Source: CAYLHB01 sp041908795 (GTDB lineage: Bacteria; Patescibacteriota; Minisyncoccia; Phycocordibacterales; UBA12088). From it: DNA of 34,743 bases. Position 1 is the first letter of the stretch; each line of letters begins with the position of its first letter. Shown piece after piece: positions 15,414 to 24,207 of the stretch. The DNA is taken from positions 1-34,743 of the forward strand of contig JAYRER010000036.1 in the NCBI GenBank assembly GCA_041908795.1, given 5' to 3'. The translations under genes and the position numbers were made by a program. A model generated the notes under the pieces. That model did no database searches and had not been told where the DNA came from. It saw only the letters and a list, made by a program, of their open reading frames with translations.

Positions 15414-18400
15414 CTAGAGTATTTTCACCTTTTCAACCATAAAACTTTTCTCTCCGTTTCGCTCTGAGAGCTTTCCCTTTAACGCGACACATTTCTCCGG
15501 CACAATAAGATCTCGGAACTCAGTATACACTTTCGGAAATACCACCGCCTCGATGGTACCCGCATAATCGGTGAGCTTAAGGAATGCCATTTTATCGCCG
15601 CCTTTTTTTGTGGTGATCACTTTACACTCTGTAACAAGTCCCGCAACCACCGTCTCTACGCCAAGGTGGGTGGAATCCAGCATCTCAGGAATGGTTTTTC
15701 CAAGACGTTTAAGTTTGTCCTTGTGCGTGTCGAGCGGGTGTCCTGACACATAGAGCCCGAGTAGCTCTTTCTCCCAAGCGAGCATGTCGGCAAGAGGAGC
15801 CTCGTTTGCCTCAGGAAGGGTAAGTGTTGTTGTTGTACCACCAAACAATGACACCTGCTCACTTTTCTTCGACACCTCTTTACTAAATGCGAGGAGCTCC
15901 TCAATGTGTGCAAGGAGCCGTCCCCGCTTGTACCCAAAACCGTCGAGTGCACCACACTTCACCAGCGCTTCCAATGATTTTTTATTGAGGTTACGGTCTT
16001 GGATACGCATCAAAAAATCAGCGAGTGTCTGAAACAACCCACCTGATTCACGCTCACGTATGATTGCTTCCGCAACACCCTCACCAAAGTTTTTGATGGA
16101 CGTAAGACCGAACCGTATCGCTTCCACGCCCTCTTTCATAACAATGGTGAATAAACCGAAACTCTGATTCACATCAGGTTTTAGTACCCGTACCCCGAGA
16201 CGTGCGCACTCGGTCACCGCCTCCGCCACCTTGTCGATGTCGCCCGAATCGGCGGTGAGAATCGCCGCCATATACTCAACGGGGTAATTTGCCTTGAAGT
16301 AAGCAGTTTGGTACGCCACACGACCGTAGCTTGCCGCGTGCGCTTTGTTGAAACCATATCCCTGAAACGGCTCAAACAACTCCCAAATCTTTTCCGCTTC
16401 TACTTTCGAAAGCTTACTGTGTTTCTCACACCCCTCGACAAACGCGATGTGCTGTTTGGCCATTTCCTCGGGAATTTTCTTACCAACCGCTTTGCGGAAT
16501 TTATCCACTGACTCCCAGTCGTACCCGGCGAGCTCAAGTGCCGTGAAGAGGAGATCTTCTTGATACACAAGGATGCCATAACTCGCCTCCAACCACTCAC
16601 GTGCCTTTGGGTGGAAGTAGCGGACAGGCGAACGTCGCTGCTTGCGTGCAATATACTCGGGAATGTTGCGCATAGGACCGGGCCGGTAAAGTGCGATCAT
16701 CGCATTGATGTCGTGAATGGTTGTGGGCCGAAGCTCTTTGAGGTAACGCGTCATTGCGGCACCATTCAATTGGAAGACGCCCATGGTTTCTCCTCGAGTG
16801 AGCATGGCGAATGTCTTTTGATCATCAAGAGGGAGTGTGTCGAGATCCACCTCGACAGCATGTCGCTCTCGCACACGGTCACGCGCATCTGCGAGAATTG
16901 AGAGGTTCTTTATACCCAAAAAATCAAATTTCAAGAGACCCACACCGTCTTCACCAACTGAATTCATATCATACTGGGTAATGAGTTTTCCTCCTTTCGG
17001 ATCCGGCTGGAGCGGAACGAACTCATCTAACGCACGGGGTGCAATCACCACACCCGCGGCATGCACACCTACGTGCCGTGCACACCCTTCGATTCTGCGT
17101 GCCAAATCGACAATATGCCTGGTGTCACTATCTTTTGCGTAGAGATCACTAAACTCTTTCTCTACCTTGAGTGCATGATCAATGGTCATGGGAAATCCTT
17201 GTGAGCCGAAGGGGATGAGTTTTGCCACCTTGTCACCTACGCCGTAGCTGTAGCCGAGCGCGCGTGCGGTATCTCGCACCGCGGCACGAGCCATCATGGT
17301 GCCAAAGGTACCTATTTGGGCCACTTGTGCGTCACCATATTTTGCGCGCGCATAGTCAATCATTTCGTCGCGGCGATTGTCGGCATAGTCCATGTCGATA
17401 TCCGGCGCTGAAGGGCGCAGTGGATTGAGGAAGCGCTCGAACGGAATCTTGTATTCAAGGGGGTTTACTGTAGTGATGCCAAGTGCGTAGGTGGTGAGAC
17501 TCCCCGCGACCGAACCACGAATGGTGGTGAGGATACCACGTACACGGGCCTCGCGCAGGAGATCACCCACTACAAGGAAGTATGTTGCATACCCCTTTGT
17601 GCGTATCACGTCGAGCTCGTAGTCCAGACGCGCACGCACCTCGCCCTCATAGGGAAGACCCCTCCATGCAAGTCCTTTATGTGCAAGGTAACCAAGCTCA
17701 TCATCGGGAGTACGTCCCGACTCGATAGTAAACGCAGGGAAGTACCATTGTCCAATTTCAAGCTTCACATTACATCGATCAGCAACCTCCCTCGTCGCAC
17801 GGAGCGCATGTGGCTCGTTGTGGAACAGTTCCTGTGCGCGCTCGCTTGAGATAAAGGAGAAATCTTCATCATCAAAAAAATCCTCCTCCGCAATGTCACC
17901 ACCTTGTATCTTAAGCATGGTCTCACGCGCACTCCTATCTTCGGGAGAAAGGTAGTATGTGTCGTGCGCCGCGAGAAGTGGGATAGATGTTTGCTTCGAA
18001 AGCGCAACGATCTGACGCTCAATGTAACCTCGACCCTCAATTTCATCGTGATGGGTGAGTTCAAGAAAAATATTACCGTTACCAAATATTTCAAGATAAG
18101 GTCGCACATCCTCATGTGCACGCTCAAGGTCGTTGCCACGCAAACTGCTCACATGGGGACCACGTATACTTGGAAGAAGCGCAATGAGTCCTTCATGGTG
18201 TGTTGCAAGCAATTCAAGATCTAGGCGTGGTTTATGAAAAAAACCTTCCGTATAACTCTTCGTCACAAGCTTGATAAGGTGGTGGTAGCCAACGAGTGAC
18301 TCTGCGAGGAGAACCAAACGTGTGCGACGCGAGTCGCGGTCATGTTCCTTGTCGAAGCGAGTACGAGGCGCCATGTATGCATCAAGGCCGAGTATAGGCT

Positions 18401-18581
18401 TCACTCCTTGCTTACCACACTCTTTGTAGAACTCCACCGCTCCGTAGAGGTTACCAGAGTCCGTGAGAGCCAGTGCATCCATACCGTGGGTCACCGCGGT
18501 TTTCACAAGCGGTTTGATTTGTGGCACTGCGTTCAATAGGGAGTAGTGACTGTGGGTATGGAGGTGAACAAACGAAGGCAT
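15414..18581 (-). CDS. dnaE: DNA polymerase III alpha subunit
   Basis: Replicative C-family DNA polymerase of 1055 residues. The N-terminal PHP domain starts FVHLHTHSHYSLL with His6, His8, His10 and His12, so its metal site looks intact. The catalytic aspartates are Asp394 and Asp396 in PDIDMDYADNRRDEMIDYA and Asp553 in LLKFDFLGIKNL. The thumb and fingers include RPGPMRNIPEYIARK and GYGFNKAHAASYG. A helix-hairpin-helix region (NLNKKSLEALVKCGALDGFG) and a C-terminal OB domain (VVAGLVTECKVITTKKGGDKM) follow. The extended family tail of E. coli DnaE is shorter here. The start at 18581 is set by the HLHTHSHYSLL N-terminus and by a -10 element 6 nt upstream. Confidence 0.96.
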   Translation of the reverse strand: MPSFVHLHTHSHYSLLNAVPQIKPLVKTAVTHGMDALALTDSGNLYGAVEFYKECGKQGVKPILGLDAYMAPRTRFDKEHDRDSRRTRLVLLAESLVGYHHLIKLVTKSYTEGFFHKPRLDLELLATHHEGLIALLPSIRGPHVSSLRGNDLERAHEDVRPYLEIFGNGNIFLELTHHDEIEGRGYIERQIVALSKQTSIPLLAAHDTYYLSPEDRSARETMLKIQGGDIAEEDFFDDEDFSFISSERAQELFHNEPHALRATREVADRCNVKLEIGQWYFPAFTIESGRTPDDELGYLAHKGLAWRGLPYEGEVRARLDYELDVIRTKGYATYFLVVGDLLREARVRGILTTIRGSVAGSLTTYALGITTVNPLEYKIPFERFLNPLRPSAPDIDMDYADNRRDEMIDYARAKYGDAQVAQIGTFGTMMARAAVRDTARALGYSYGVGDKVAKLIPFGSQGFPMTIDHALKVEKEFSDLYAKDSDTRHIVDLARRIEGCARHVGVHAAGVVIAPRALDEFVPLQPDPKGGKLITQYDMNSVGEDGVGLLKFDFLGIKNLSILADARDRVRERHAVEVDLDTLPLDDQKTFAMLTRGETMGVFQLNGAAMTRYLKELRPTTIHDINAMIALYRPGPMRNIPEYIARKQRRSPVRYFHPKAREWLEASYGILVYQEDLLFTALELAGYDWESVDKFRKAVGKKIPEEMAKQHIAFVEGCEKHSKLSKVEAEKIWELFEPFQGYGFNKAHAASYGRVAYQTAYFKANYPVEYMAAILTADSGDIDKVAEAVTECARLGVRVLKPDVNQSFGLFTIVMKEGVEAIRFGLTSIKNFGEGVAEAIIRERESGGLFQTLADFLMRIQDRNLNKKSLEALVKCGALDGFGYKRGRLLAHIEELLAFSKEVSKKSEQVSLFGGTTTTLTLPEANEAPLADMLAWEKELLGLYVSGHPLDTHKDKLKRLGKTIPEMLDSTHLGVETVVAGLVTECKVITTKKGGDKMAFLKLTDYAGTIEAVVFPKVYTEFRDLIVPEKCVALKGKLSERNGEKSFMVEKVKIL

Positions 18582-18587
18582 ACGAGA

Positions 18588-18596
18588 AGTATACCA
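18588..18596 (-). promoter_or_regulatory. Leaderless-type extended -10 promoter of dnaE
   Basis: Minus strand TGG-TATACT (-10 at 18593-18588), then 6 nt (TCTCGT) and ATG 18581. No convincing -35 is seen. Confidence 0.75.
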
Positions 18597-18666
18597 GCCC
18601 CACCACACAGCGCACTTTTTGTACCACAATATATTTTATGTTCTGTAAATAGGTTCGTATCATCCG

Positions 18667-18675
18667 TGGTATACT
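18667..18675 (+). promoter_or_regulatory. Leaderless-type extended -10 promoter of the helicase-nuclease gene
   Basis: TGG-TATACT (-10 at 18670-18675), 7 nt, ATG 18683. It is divergent from the dnaE promoter about 75 bp away and uses the same hexamer. The -35 region is not recognisable. Confidence 0.75.
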
Positions 18676-18682
18676 GCTCTAC

Positions 18683-21667
18683 ATGACGTCTTCCCATGCA
18701 ATTTTTGACACGCTCTACAAAAAGCTTAACCCCGAGCAGAGAGAAGCAGTCGATGCAATTGAGGGGCCAGTAATGGTCGTAGCGGGACCGGGTACGGGAA
18801 AAACACAAGTGCTTACACTACGCATCGCAAACATCATGCGGCGCACCGATGTACCGCCAAGTTCGATTCTTGCTCTCACCTTTACCAACGCCGCCGCACT
18901 CAACATGCGCGCACGACTTGTAGCGATTGTCGGGAGCGAGGCGTACCGCGTTTCACTCTTCACCTTTCACAGCTTTGCAAACCACATCATCGAACGATAT
19001 CCCGAACGCTTTCCTGACACTGTGGGCGCAAGCAACATAAGCGAGGTAGAGCAACTTGATATGGTTCGTGCACTCATTGACCAAGGTGGGTATGAGCACC
19101 TCGCACCAATCGGTGACCGCTACCATTTTGTCCCAAAAGTGCTCAGTGCAATTACACACCTCAAGAGAGAAGGGTACGACCCTGCAGCGTTTGGTGCATG
19201 GGTGGAGGAACGTATGCGTGACGTGCTAAGCGCGGATGATTTGTGTCACACCAAAGGACCACATAAAGGAAAGCGTAAAGTATACTATGAGAAACTCATT
19301 CGCGCGCACGAAAAAAACCGAGAACTCATCCGCCTCTATGAGCGTTACCAAGACACGCTCAGAGCAAGAAAAAAGTATGATTTTGACGATGCGCTCCTTC
19401 GCCTACGTAACGCACTCGCAACGAGCGAGTCATTCCTCCGTGAGCTTCAGGAGGAGTACCAGTACTTTCTCGTCGACGAGCATCAAGATACCAACGGGGT
19501 GCAAAACGGCATACTCGAACTCCTCGCATCATACTTCGACGAGCCAAACGTTTTTATTGTGGGCGATGAAAAGCAGGCGATTTTCCGTTTTCAAGGTGCC
19601 TCGCTCGCCAACTTTCTCTATTTTGAAAGACGCTTCGCACATGTACGCCGCATCACGCTTAGAAAAAACTACCGAAGTCACCAAGGCATACTCGATGCCG
19701 CACACGGTCTCATCACCCATGCTCAAGAGGGCTTGCCCGCGCCGCTTCTTGCACAAACCGGAACGCCTGAACGGATCAATGTGTATCGCTTGAACGCCGA
19801 GGATGAGGAACTACTTTTTCTTTCAGAGGCAGTGCGTACGAAACTCTCCGAACACGTACCACCACACGAAATCTGTGTGCTTGTCCGCACGAATAGGGAC
19901 GTGGCGGCCGTGCGTGACTATTTTGAACGTCTTGCGATTCCATTTGTCGTCGAAAGCGGACACGGGGTACTCGACGATAGCGATGTGCGAGCACTCAACA
20001 TGGTGCTCGAAACGCTCGCCGACCTCACAAACGACGACAAGCTCGTGCGACTTCTCTTCATTGATTTTCTTGGTATTCCTGTCGAAGATGCCTACACGCT
20101 CATTCGTGAGGCGCGCGCACGTTGCGAACCACTCCTCAGTGTACTCCTCCACCCGCACGAAACGCTCACAGCGCAAGAAGCGGCCCAATCACTTGGCACA
20201 CGGCTCACTCGGTGGAAACGCAGTGCGGAGAACGAGTCATTCTTATACTGCTTTGAGCAAGTGGTGCGCGAGAGTGGACTCCTCTCTCACATTGAAGCCA
20301 GTGTGTTCCACGTGGAAAAGTTTGATAAACTCGTGCGCCTTTTCGATGAGGTGAAGGCCCATGTGGAACGTGCGCCGCACTACACACCACATGACTACGT
20401 CACGTTCCTTACTGTACTACGCGAGCACAACCTCACCCTCGAAGCAAAGAGTCGCTCTATTGTTGATGCGGTACGTATCATGACAGTACACAAGGCAAAA
20501 GGACTTGAGTTTGATCACGTGTTCATTCTTCGCGCATTTGACGGGCACTGGGGCGGGAGAAGAGCGCATACTAACTTTCTTTTACCCTATGCCACACACT
20601 CCATCCCGAGCGACACTGAAGACACAGAGGATGAGCGTCGCCTGTTTTTTGTAGCACTCACTCGTGCACGACGTGAAGTGCATGTAAGTTGGAGTGCACG
20701 GGGTGCCGACGGTAAGGAGCGTGTTCCGAGTCAATTTATTGAGGAAATACCCGTAGAACTTCGCTATGAACGAAATTCCGCAGAGATGGGTGTCGAGAAC
20801 AAACGTCCTCCACTATTTGTTGCCCACGTACCTCGATCCGAGACAGACAAGTATCTTCCTTTTGTTAGGGCACACTTTAACACACGAGGACTTTCAGCTA
20901 CGGCACTCACAAGTTATCTCCTCTGTCCATGGGAGTGGTTTTATCATCACTTCTTTCACACGCAATTTTTGAAGAGCATCCATCAGAAGCGTGGCACTGC
21001 TGTCCATAGAGCGCTCGAAGAATACTTTAACGAGCGCAATAAGAACCCGCACGTTGTACCGGAAAGACTACGTGAGTATTTTCTCCACGCGCTTGAGCGA
21101 GAGAATCTTGCACCCGATGAATTCGTACGCGTGGCGGAAAGCAGTGGTGTGGCACTCCTGGGCTGGGAGCGCACATACGCACACAGCTGGCCACGCACGA
21201 CGATAAACGAGCTCCGCATCGAGGGGGTGCTTCTCGATGACGTGGTACTTACCGGATCACTCGACAAGCTTGAATGTCTTGATAGTGAGAACTCAAACTT
21301 GTGCCATGAAGTGAATGTGGTCGACTATAAAACCGGGAAACCCAAGAGCAGAAATGAAATCGAGGGTCGTACGAAAGCGAAAGGGGCCGGGAACTACAAA
21401 CGTCAACTCGTCTTCTATGCGCTTCTCCTTGCACGGTATCGAAATGGCTGGTTTACCATGCGCGAGGCGCACTTGGATTTCGTGGAACCGAACGAACATG
21501 GGGTATACAAAAAGGAGGTTTTTACCATACTACCAGACGAGGTTGATGAGCTTGCTGAAACAGTACGACGCGTCGCGGAAGAAATTCGCTCACTCTCATT
21601 TTGGTCCCTTCGCTGTGAAAGAGAAGGGTGTGAATCGTGCGCATTGCGTGAGCTCGCACATCAATAA
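18683..21667 (+). CDS. UvrD/PcrA-type helicase fused to an Fe-S PD-(D/E)XK nuclease
   Basis: Superfamily 1A helicase with a RecB/AddB-type nuclease in one chain of 994 residues, probably for DNA end processing or recombinational repair. Helicase motifs: Walker A AGPGTGKT (34-41), LTFTNAAALNMRARL, Walker B VDEHQD (Asp265-Asp269), VGDEKQAIFRFQGA, LRKNYRS, VHKAKGLEFD (about 602-611) and FVALTRARR. The nuclease has LLCPWEWFYHH, HRALEEYF, GSLDKLE (Asp861), VVDYKTGK (Asp881, Lys883) and QLVFYALLL. Four Cys, Cys748, Cys978, Cys983 and Cys986, with C-x4-C-x2-C at the end, match the 4Fe-4S staple of AddB-like nucleases. It is probably a single-chain functional counterpart of AddAB/RecBCD. No separate AddB or RecC is in the window. 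Confidence 0.92.
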   Translation: MTSSHAIFDTLYKKLNPEQREAVDAIEGPVMVVAGPGTGKTQVLTLRIANIMRRTDVPPSSILALTFTNAAALNMRARLVAIVGSEAYRVSLFTFHSFANHIIERYPERFPDTVGASNISEVEQLDMVRALIDQGGYEHLAPIGDRYHFVPKVLSAITHLKREGYDPAAFGAWVEERMRDVLSADDLCHTKGPHKGKRKVYYEKLIRAHEKNRELIRLYERYQDTLRARKKYDFDDALLRLRNALATSESFLRELQEEYQYFLVDEHQDTNGVQNGILELLASYFDEPNVFIVGDEKQAIFRFQGASLANFLYFERRFAHVRRITLRKNYRSHQGILDAAHGLITHAQEGLPAPLLAQTGTPERINVYRLNAEDEELLFLSEAVRTKLSEHVPPHEICVLVRTNRDVAAVRDYFERLAIPFVVESGHGVLDDSDVRALNMVLETLADLTNDDKLVRLLFIDFLGIPVEDAYTLIREARARCEPLLSVLLHPHETLTAQEAAQSLGTRLTRWKRSAENESFLYCFEQVVRESGLLSHIEASVFHVEKFDKLVRLFDEVKAHVERAPHYTPHDYVTFLTVLREHNLTLEAKSRSIVDAVRIMTVHKAKGLEFDHVFILRAFDGHWGGRRAHTNFLLPYATHSIPSDTEDTEDERRLFFVALTRARREVHVSWSARGADGKERVPSQFIEEIPVELRYERNSAEMGVENKRPPLFVAHVPRSETDKYLPFVRAHFNTRGLSATALTSYLLCPWEWFYHHFFHTQFLKSIHQKRGTAVHRALEEYFNERNKNPHVVPERLREYFLHALERENLAPDEFVRVAESSGVALLGWERTYAHSWPRTTINELRIEGVLLDDVVLTGSLDKLECLDSENSNLCHEVNVVDYKTGKPKSRNEIEGRTKAKGAGNYKRQLVFYALLLARYRNGWFTMREAHLDFVEPNEHGVYKKEVFTILPDEVDELAETVRRVAEEIRSLSFWSLRCEREGCESCALRELAHQ

Positions 21668-21669
21668 AA

Positions 21670-22491
21670 TTACCGCTCGCTTGAAGCGGGAATGTCGAGT
21701 GTGCCGTTGATCGGTGATTCCTTGATGAGGGGCGCCTCACTTGGAGGTACCAACGTATTGGAACGCTCCCCGATGTTGTTGAGCAAGGTACGTGCGATCG
21801 CACTCATTGCGACATACGGCTGAGCCCCTTCGATAGGTATTTGCTGTCCGGCGACAAGGACCACGGTGAACGGGGTGCCAACTCCACCTGCGCTTTTCGC
21901 CTGCTCAAATTGCGTCTCAACGATGCTCATGAGAGAACCTTCAGACATGCAACGTTCAAAGTCTTTGCGGTTAGCCCCCACCCGTTCCGCAAAAACAGGA
22001 AGAAGCGACAAATCAAGCTGATCGTTGCCGGGGCCCTCTGTGTAGACAATCTCCACAAACTTCCAAAATCCATCATTACCTGAAAGCTGTGCAACACACT
22101 CGCTTGCCAATGCCTCAGTGGGCGCTTTACTGTGGAGTTGTGCGAGTGGAAAGTGACGATAAACCCATGCAATATTTCCGTCTTTCCCATACTCTTCATA
22201 GACCGATTTCATGGTTTTGTGAAAGTCTTTACAGAACGGACATTCAAGATCTGAGTACTCAATGAACACAATGGGGGCATTGCTTGGGCCAAGGATATGA
22301 TCACTTTCAGAGATAGGGGGTACGAGCGCAAGATTTCCACTCTCAAGAACACGAGCAAGGTTCGCTTCATTTTTGGGTGTTTCTAGAGTCCGCCTGTACA
22401 GAGCGAATGCAACCGAACCTAGAATGATTGCGGCTGCAAGCAGAGCCGCAAAAGGCACCAGCCACTTTGAGTGTGCAGGAGACTCGTACAT
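21670..22491 (-). CDS. DsbA-family thiol-disulfide oxidoreductase, membrane-anchored
   Basis: Extracytoplasmic thioredoxin-fold protein of 273 residues that probably introduces or shuffles disulfides in exported proteins. An N-terminal membrane helix (about 10-30, LVPFAALLAAAIILGSVAFA) anchors it outside. The domain begins DHILGPSNAPIVFIEYSDLECPFCKDFH with the active-site Cys84-Pro-Phe-Cys87. The cis-proline loop is GVGTPFTVVL. The inserted helical domain and the late helices of DsbA/DsbG-like proteins are present. The Cys-paired Ig repeats encoded at 8062-10887 are plausible clients. It is convergent with the helicase gene (2-bp gap) and divergent from uppP. Confidence 0.88.
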   Translation of the reverse strand: MYESPAHSKWLVPFAALLAAAIILGSVAFALYRRTLETPKNEANLARVLESGNLALVPPISESDHILGPSNAPIVFIEYSDLECPFCKDFHKTMKSVYEEYGKDGNIAWVYRHFPLAQLHSKAPTEALASECVAQLSGNDGFWKFVEIVYTEGPGNDQLDLSLLPVFAERVGANRKDFERCMSEGSLMSIVETQFEQAKSAGGVGTPFTVVLVAGQQIPIEGAQPYVAMSAIARTLLNNIGERSNTLVPPSEAPLIKESPINGTLDIPASSER

Positions 22492-22497
22492 AGTAGT

Positions 22498-22507
22498 ATG
22501 GTACCAT
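22498..22507. promoter_or_regulatory. Palindromic ATGGTACCAT holding -10 elements for both strands
   Basis: On the minus strand TGG-TACCAT (-10 at 22503-22498) lies 6 nt before ATG 22491 of the Dsb gene, the leaderless arrangement. On the plus strand the same palindrome gives TGG-TACCAT (-10 at 22502-22507), which would start uppP transcription near 22514 with a leader of about 24 nt. No good -35 is seen on either side. Confidence 0.55.
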
Positions 22508-22537
22508 GAGATCTACCCTCTTGCATCACCACTTTCC

Positions 22538-23341
22538 ATGCACGTCTTCGACGCACTCATTCTCGGTTTGGTACAGGGACTCACGGAGTTTCTACCCATC
22601 TCCTCCACAGGTCACCTCATACTGGCGCGAGAGGTGTTCGGCTATGCTCCCCTAAGTGGATTGGCGTTCGATGCGCTTCTCCACCTTGCTACCGCGGGAG
22701 CGGTGGCACTGTACTTTAGGAAAGACCTCGCAAAAATCGCATACACGATTTTTGCTCTCCTGTGTGGTCGCCCCACCGATGCAGGTATGCGTACCATGGT
22801 ATATGCACTCACGTTGGGAACTGTGCCCGCAGTAATCGCGGGACTTTTTCTTGAGCGCACTATGGAAGCTGAGTTTCGAAGTGCATCTTTGGTGGCATGG
22901 GTGCTTTTGATCGGCTCTTGTCTGTTCTTGGTTGCGGAGTACGTGGGGAATCACTATACGACGCCTCGAATAATCACACCTTGCCGTGGTTTTCTTATTG
23001 GCCTGTTCCAAGCAATCGCACTCATTCCCGGCATGTCACGCTCAGGTGCTACGATTTCCGGAGGTCTCCTCATGGGACTCTCACGTGAAGAGGCGGCTCG
23101 TTTCGGCTTTCTACTCTCATTTCCAGTTATCGTGGGTGCGGGAGGTAAGAAGATTGTGGAGCTTACACTAAACGGTCAGCTTGAGGCGGATTTACTCCCT
23201 ATCATCGTCGGAACATTGAGTGCGTTTATAGCGGGACTAATTGCTATTCACTGGCTCATTCGCTATCTCCACACACACACACTTCTCGCGTTTGTACTCT
23301 ACCGAGTGGTGGTTGCAAGTGCGGTACTCTTGTTGGTATGA
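22538..23341 (+). CDS. uppP: Undecaprenyl-diphosphate phosphatase
   Basis: Integral membrane enzyme (BacA/UppP family, 267 residues) that dephosphorylates undecaprenyl pyrophosphate to recycle the lipid carrier for peptidoglycan and other glycans. Both signature loops are present: LGLVQGLTEFLPISSTGHL (catalytic Glu and the SSTGH motif, about 8-26) and PGMSRSGATISGGLLMGLSREEA (about 163-185, catalytic Arg). The rest is a series of hydrophobic helices, and the length is as expected. The start at 22538 (MHVFDALILG) gives the family N-terminus; the longer upstream reading frame overlaps the divergent gene. A strong hairpin (23348-23379) follows the stop. Confidence 0.95.
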   Translation: MHVFDALILGLVQGLTEFLPISSTGHLILAREVFGYAPLSGLAFDALLHLATAGAVALYFRKDLAKIAYTIFALLCGRPTDAGMRTMVYALTLGTVPAVIAGLFLERTMEAEFRSASLVAWVLLIGSCLFLVAEYVGNHYTTPRIITPCRGFLIGLFQAIALIPGMSRSGATISGGLLMGLSREEAARFGFLLSFPVIVGAGGKKIVELTLNGQLEADLLPIIVGTLSAFIAGLIAIHWLIRYLHTHTLLAFVLYRVVVASAVLLLV

Positions 23342-23347
23342 AAGCAA

Positions 23348-23379
23348 TTGCGGGCCAAACCTCCTGGGTTGGCCCGCAA
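23348..23379. terminator. GC-rich hairpin between uppP and a convergent small ORF
   Basis: An 11-bp perfect stem TTGCGGGCCAA/TTGGCCCGCAA with a 10-nt loop. It lacks a clean U-tract on either strand (minus side TTGCTTTC), so it is probably a weak bidirectional terminator or a transcript-end stabiliser. Confidence 0.5.
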
Positions 23380-23393
23380 CTCATGCCCGTGCA

Positions 23394-23534
23394 TCAGTCC
23401 GAATCACACGGGTAATATGCGGCATGCAACGGATGGTCCGGTGGTAGTTCCGTGACCTCCTCGGGCGCGTTTGTACCCATACAAGGCCATGCTTGTCTGT
23501 CCTCGCTTGGTTTTGTAAATCTGATCTCGCGCAT
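23394..23534 (-). CDS. Small orphan protein, 46 residues (50 from an upstream ATG)
   Basis: Unrecognised small ORF. From the chosen ATG the product begins MREIRFTKPSEDRQAW, is rich in acidic residues and proline, contains HPLHAAYYPCDSD at its end, and has two Cys (WPCMG and YPCDS). GAGGG lies 5 nt before ATG 23534, which is why that start is preferred over the in-frame ATG at 23546. A possible promoter has TAGAGT at 23573-23568. The hairpin at 23348-23379 lies directly downstream. Evidence for coding is the start context, the clean stop and the isolated transcription-unit layout. I know no family. Confidence 0.45.
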   Translation of the reverse strand: MREIRFTKPSEDRQAWPCMGTNAPEEVTELPPDHPLHAAYYPCDSD

Positions 23535-23615
23535 CACGACCCTCATAAAAATCTTGAGTCCCACGTGACTCTACACCAAGAGTGCAGTGGCGTGCAACAG
23601 CTTAGATGGTACCAT

Positions 23616-24200
23616 TTAGAAAGGAAGTGTGTGGGTGAGTGCCTCACGCTCAATATTTTTCTCCCACGCCGAGGTGTCGAGTTTCACCTCTTTGAGGTCG
23701 CCAAAGTCACGGTAGAGAAGTTTTTTATGCTTGCGCGCGTAGTCGTAGAGTTCTTTTGTGATACGCACATCATCGAGACAGTATTTCCTCACCATGTCTG
23801 CTTTTCCCTCTTTCCACCAACGTACCGCTTCAAGTCCGTGGCCGCTCTTCTTTTCTCCCAACGTCGCCTCCGCGAGTGTGTCCAGCTTGAGTCGCCGTCC
23901 CAGCACCCGCCTCACCTCCGCAAGCAGATCCACGCTGTGGAGGCGTGTAAGTTCTCCAGGGTAATACTTGTTGAGGAGCGGTACATCGAAATGATCGCTG
24001 TTAAACCCCACAAGCACGTCCGCCCGCTCTAGTATGGGCCAGAGCGCGCATAACTCAGGCACAGAAAAACTCTCGTACGCATCGCGCGAGGAGTCATAGA
24101 TGCCCACGATGGAGATATCGAGTTTTTCAGGGGCATTCGCACCAACGTCGTCAAACACATTTGCGGTTTCAATATCAAACACAACACGCCGAATCTTCAT
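23616..24200 (-). CDS. DEDDy-type 3'-5' exonuclease (YprB/RNase_H_2-like)
   Basis: RNase H-fold exonuclease of 194 residues. The four-metal-ligand signature is complete: Asp9 and Glu11 in VVFDIETA, Asp72 in GFNSDHFDVPLL (with Asn67), and Tyr140-x3-Asp144 in KYCLDDVRIT. This is the DEDDy subtype found in YprB-like and polymerase-B proofreading exonucleases. Whether it acts on DNA or RNA cannot be told. The start at 24200 (MKIRRVVFDIET) was chosen because the fold begins at once, and it lies 7 bp after the hisS stop, so it is the second gene of a hisS operon with likely translational coupling. The longer upstream frame overlaps hisS and was not used. Confidence 0.82.
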   Translation of the reverse strand: MKIRRVVFDIETANVFDDVGANAPEKLDISIVGIYDSSRDAYESFSVPELCALWPILERADVLVGFNSDHFDVPLLNKYYPGELTRLHSVDLLAEVRRVLGRRLKLDTLAEATLGEKKSGHGLEAVRWWKEGKADMVRKYCLDDVRITKELYDYARKHKKLLYRDFGDLKEVKLDTSAWEKNIEREALTHTLPF

Positions 24201-24207
24201 ACAATGG

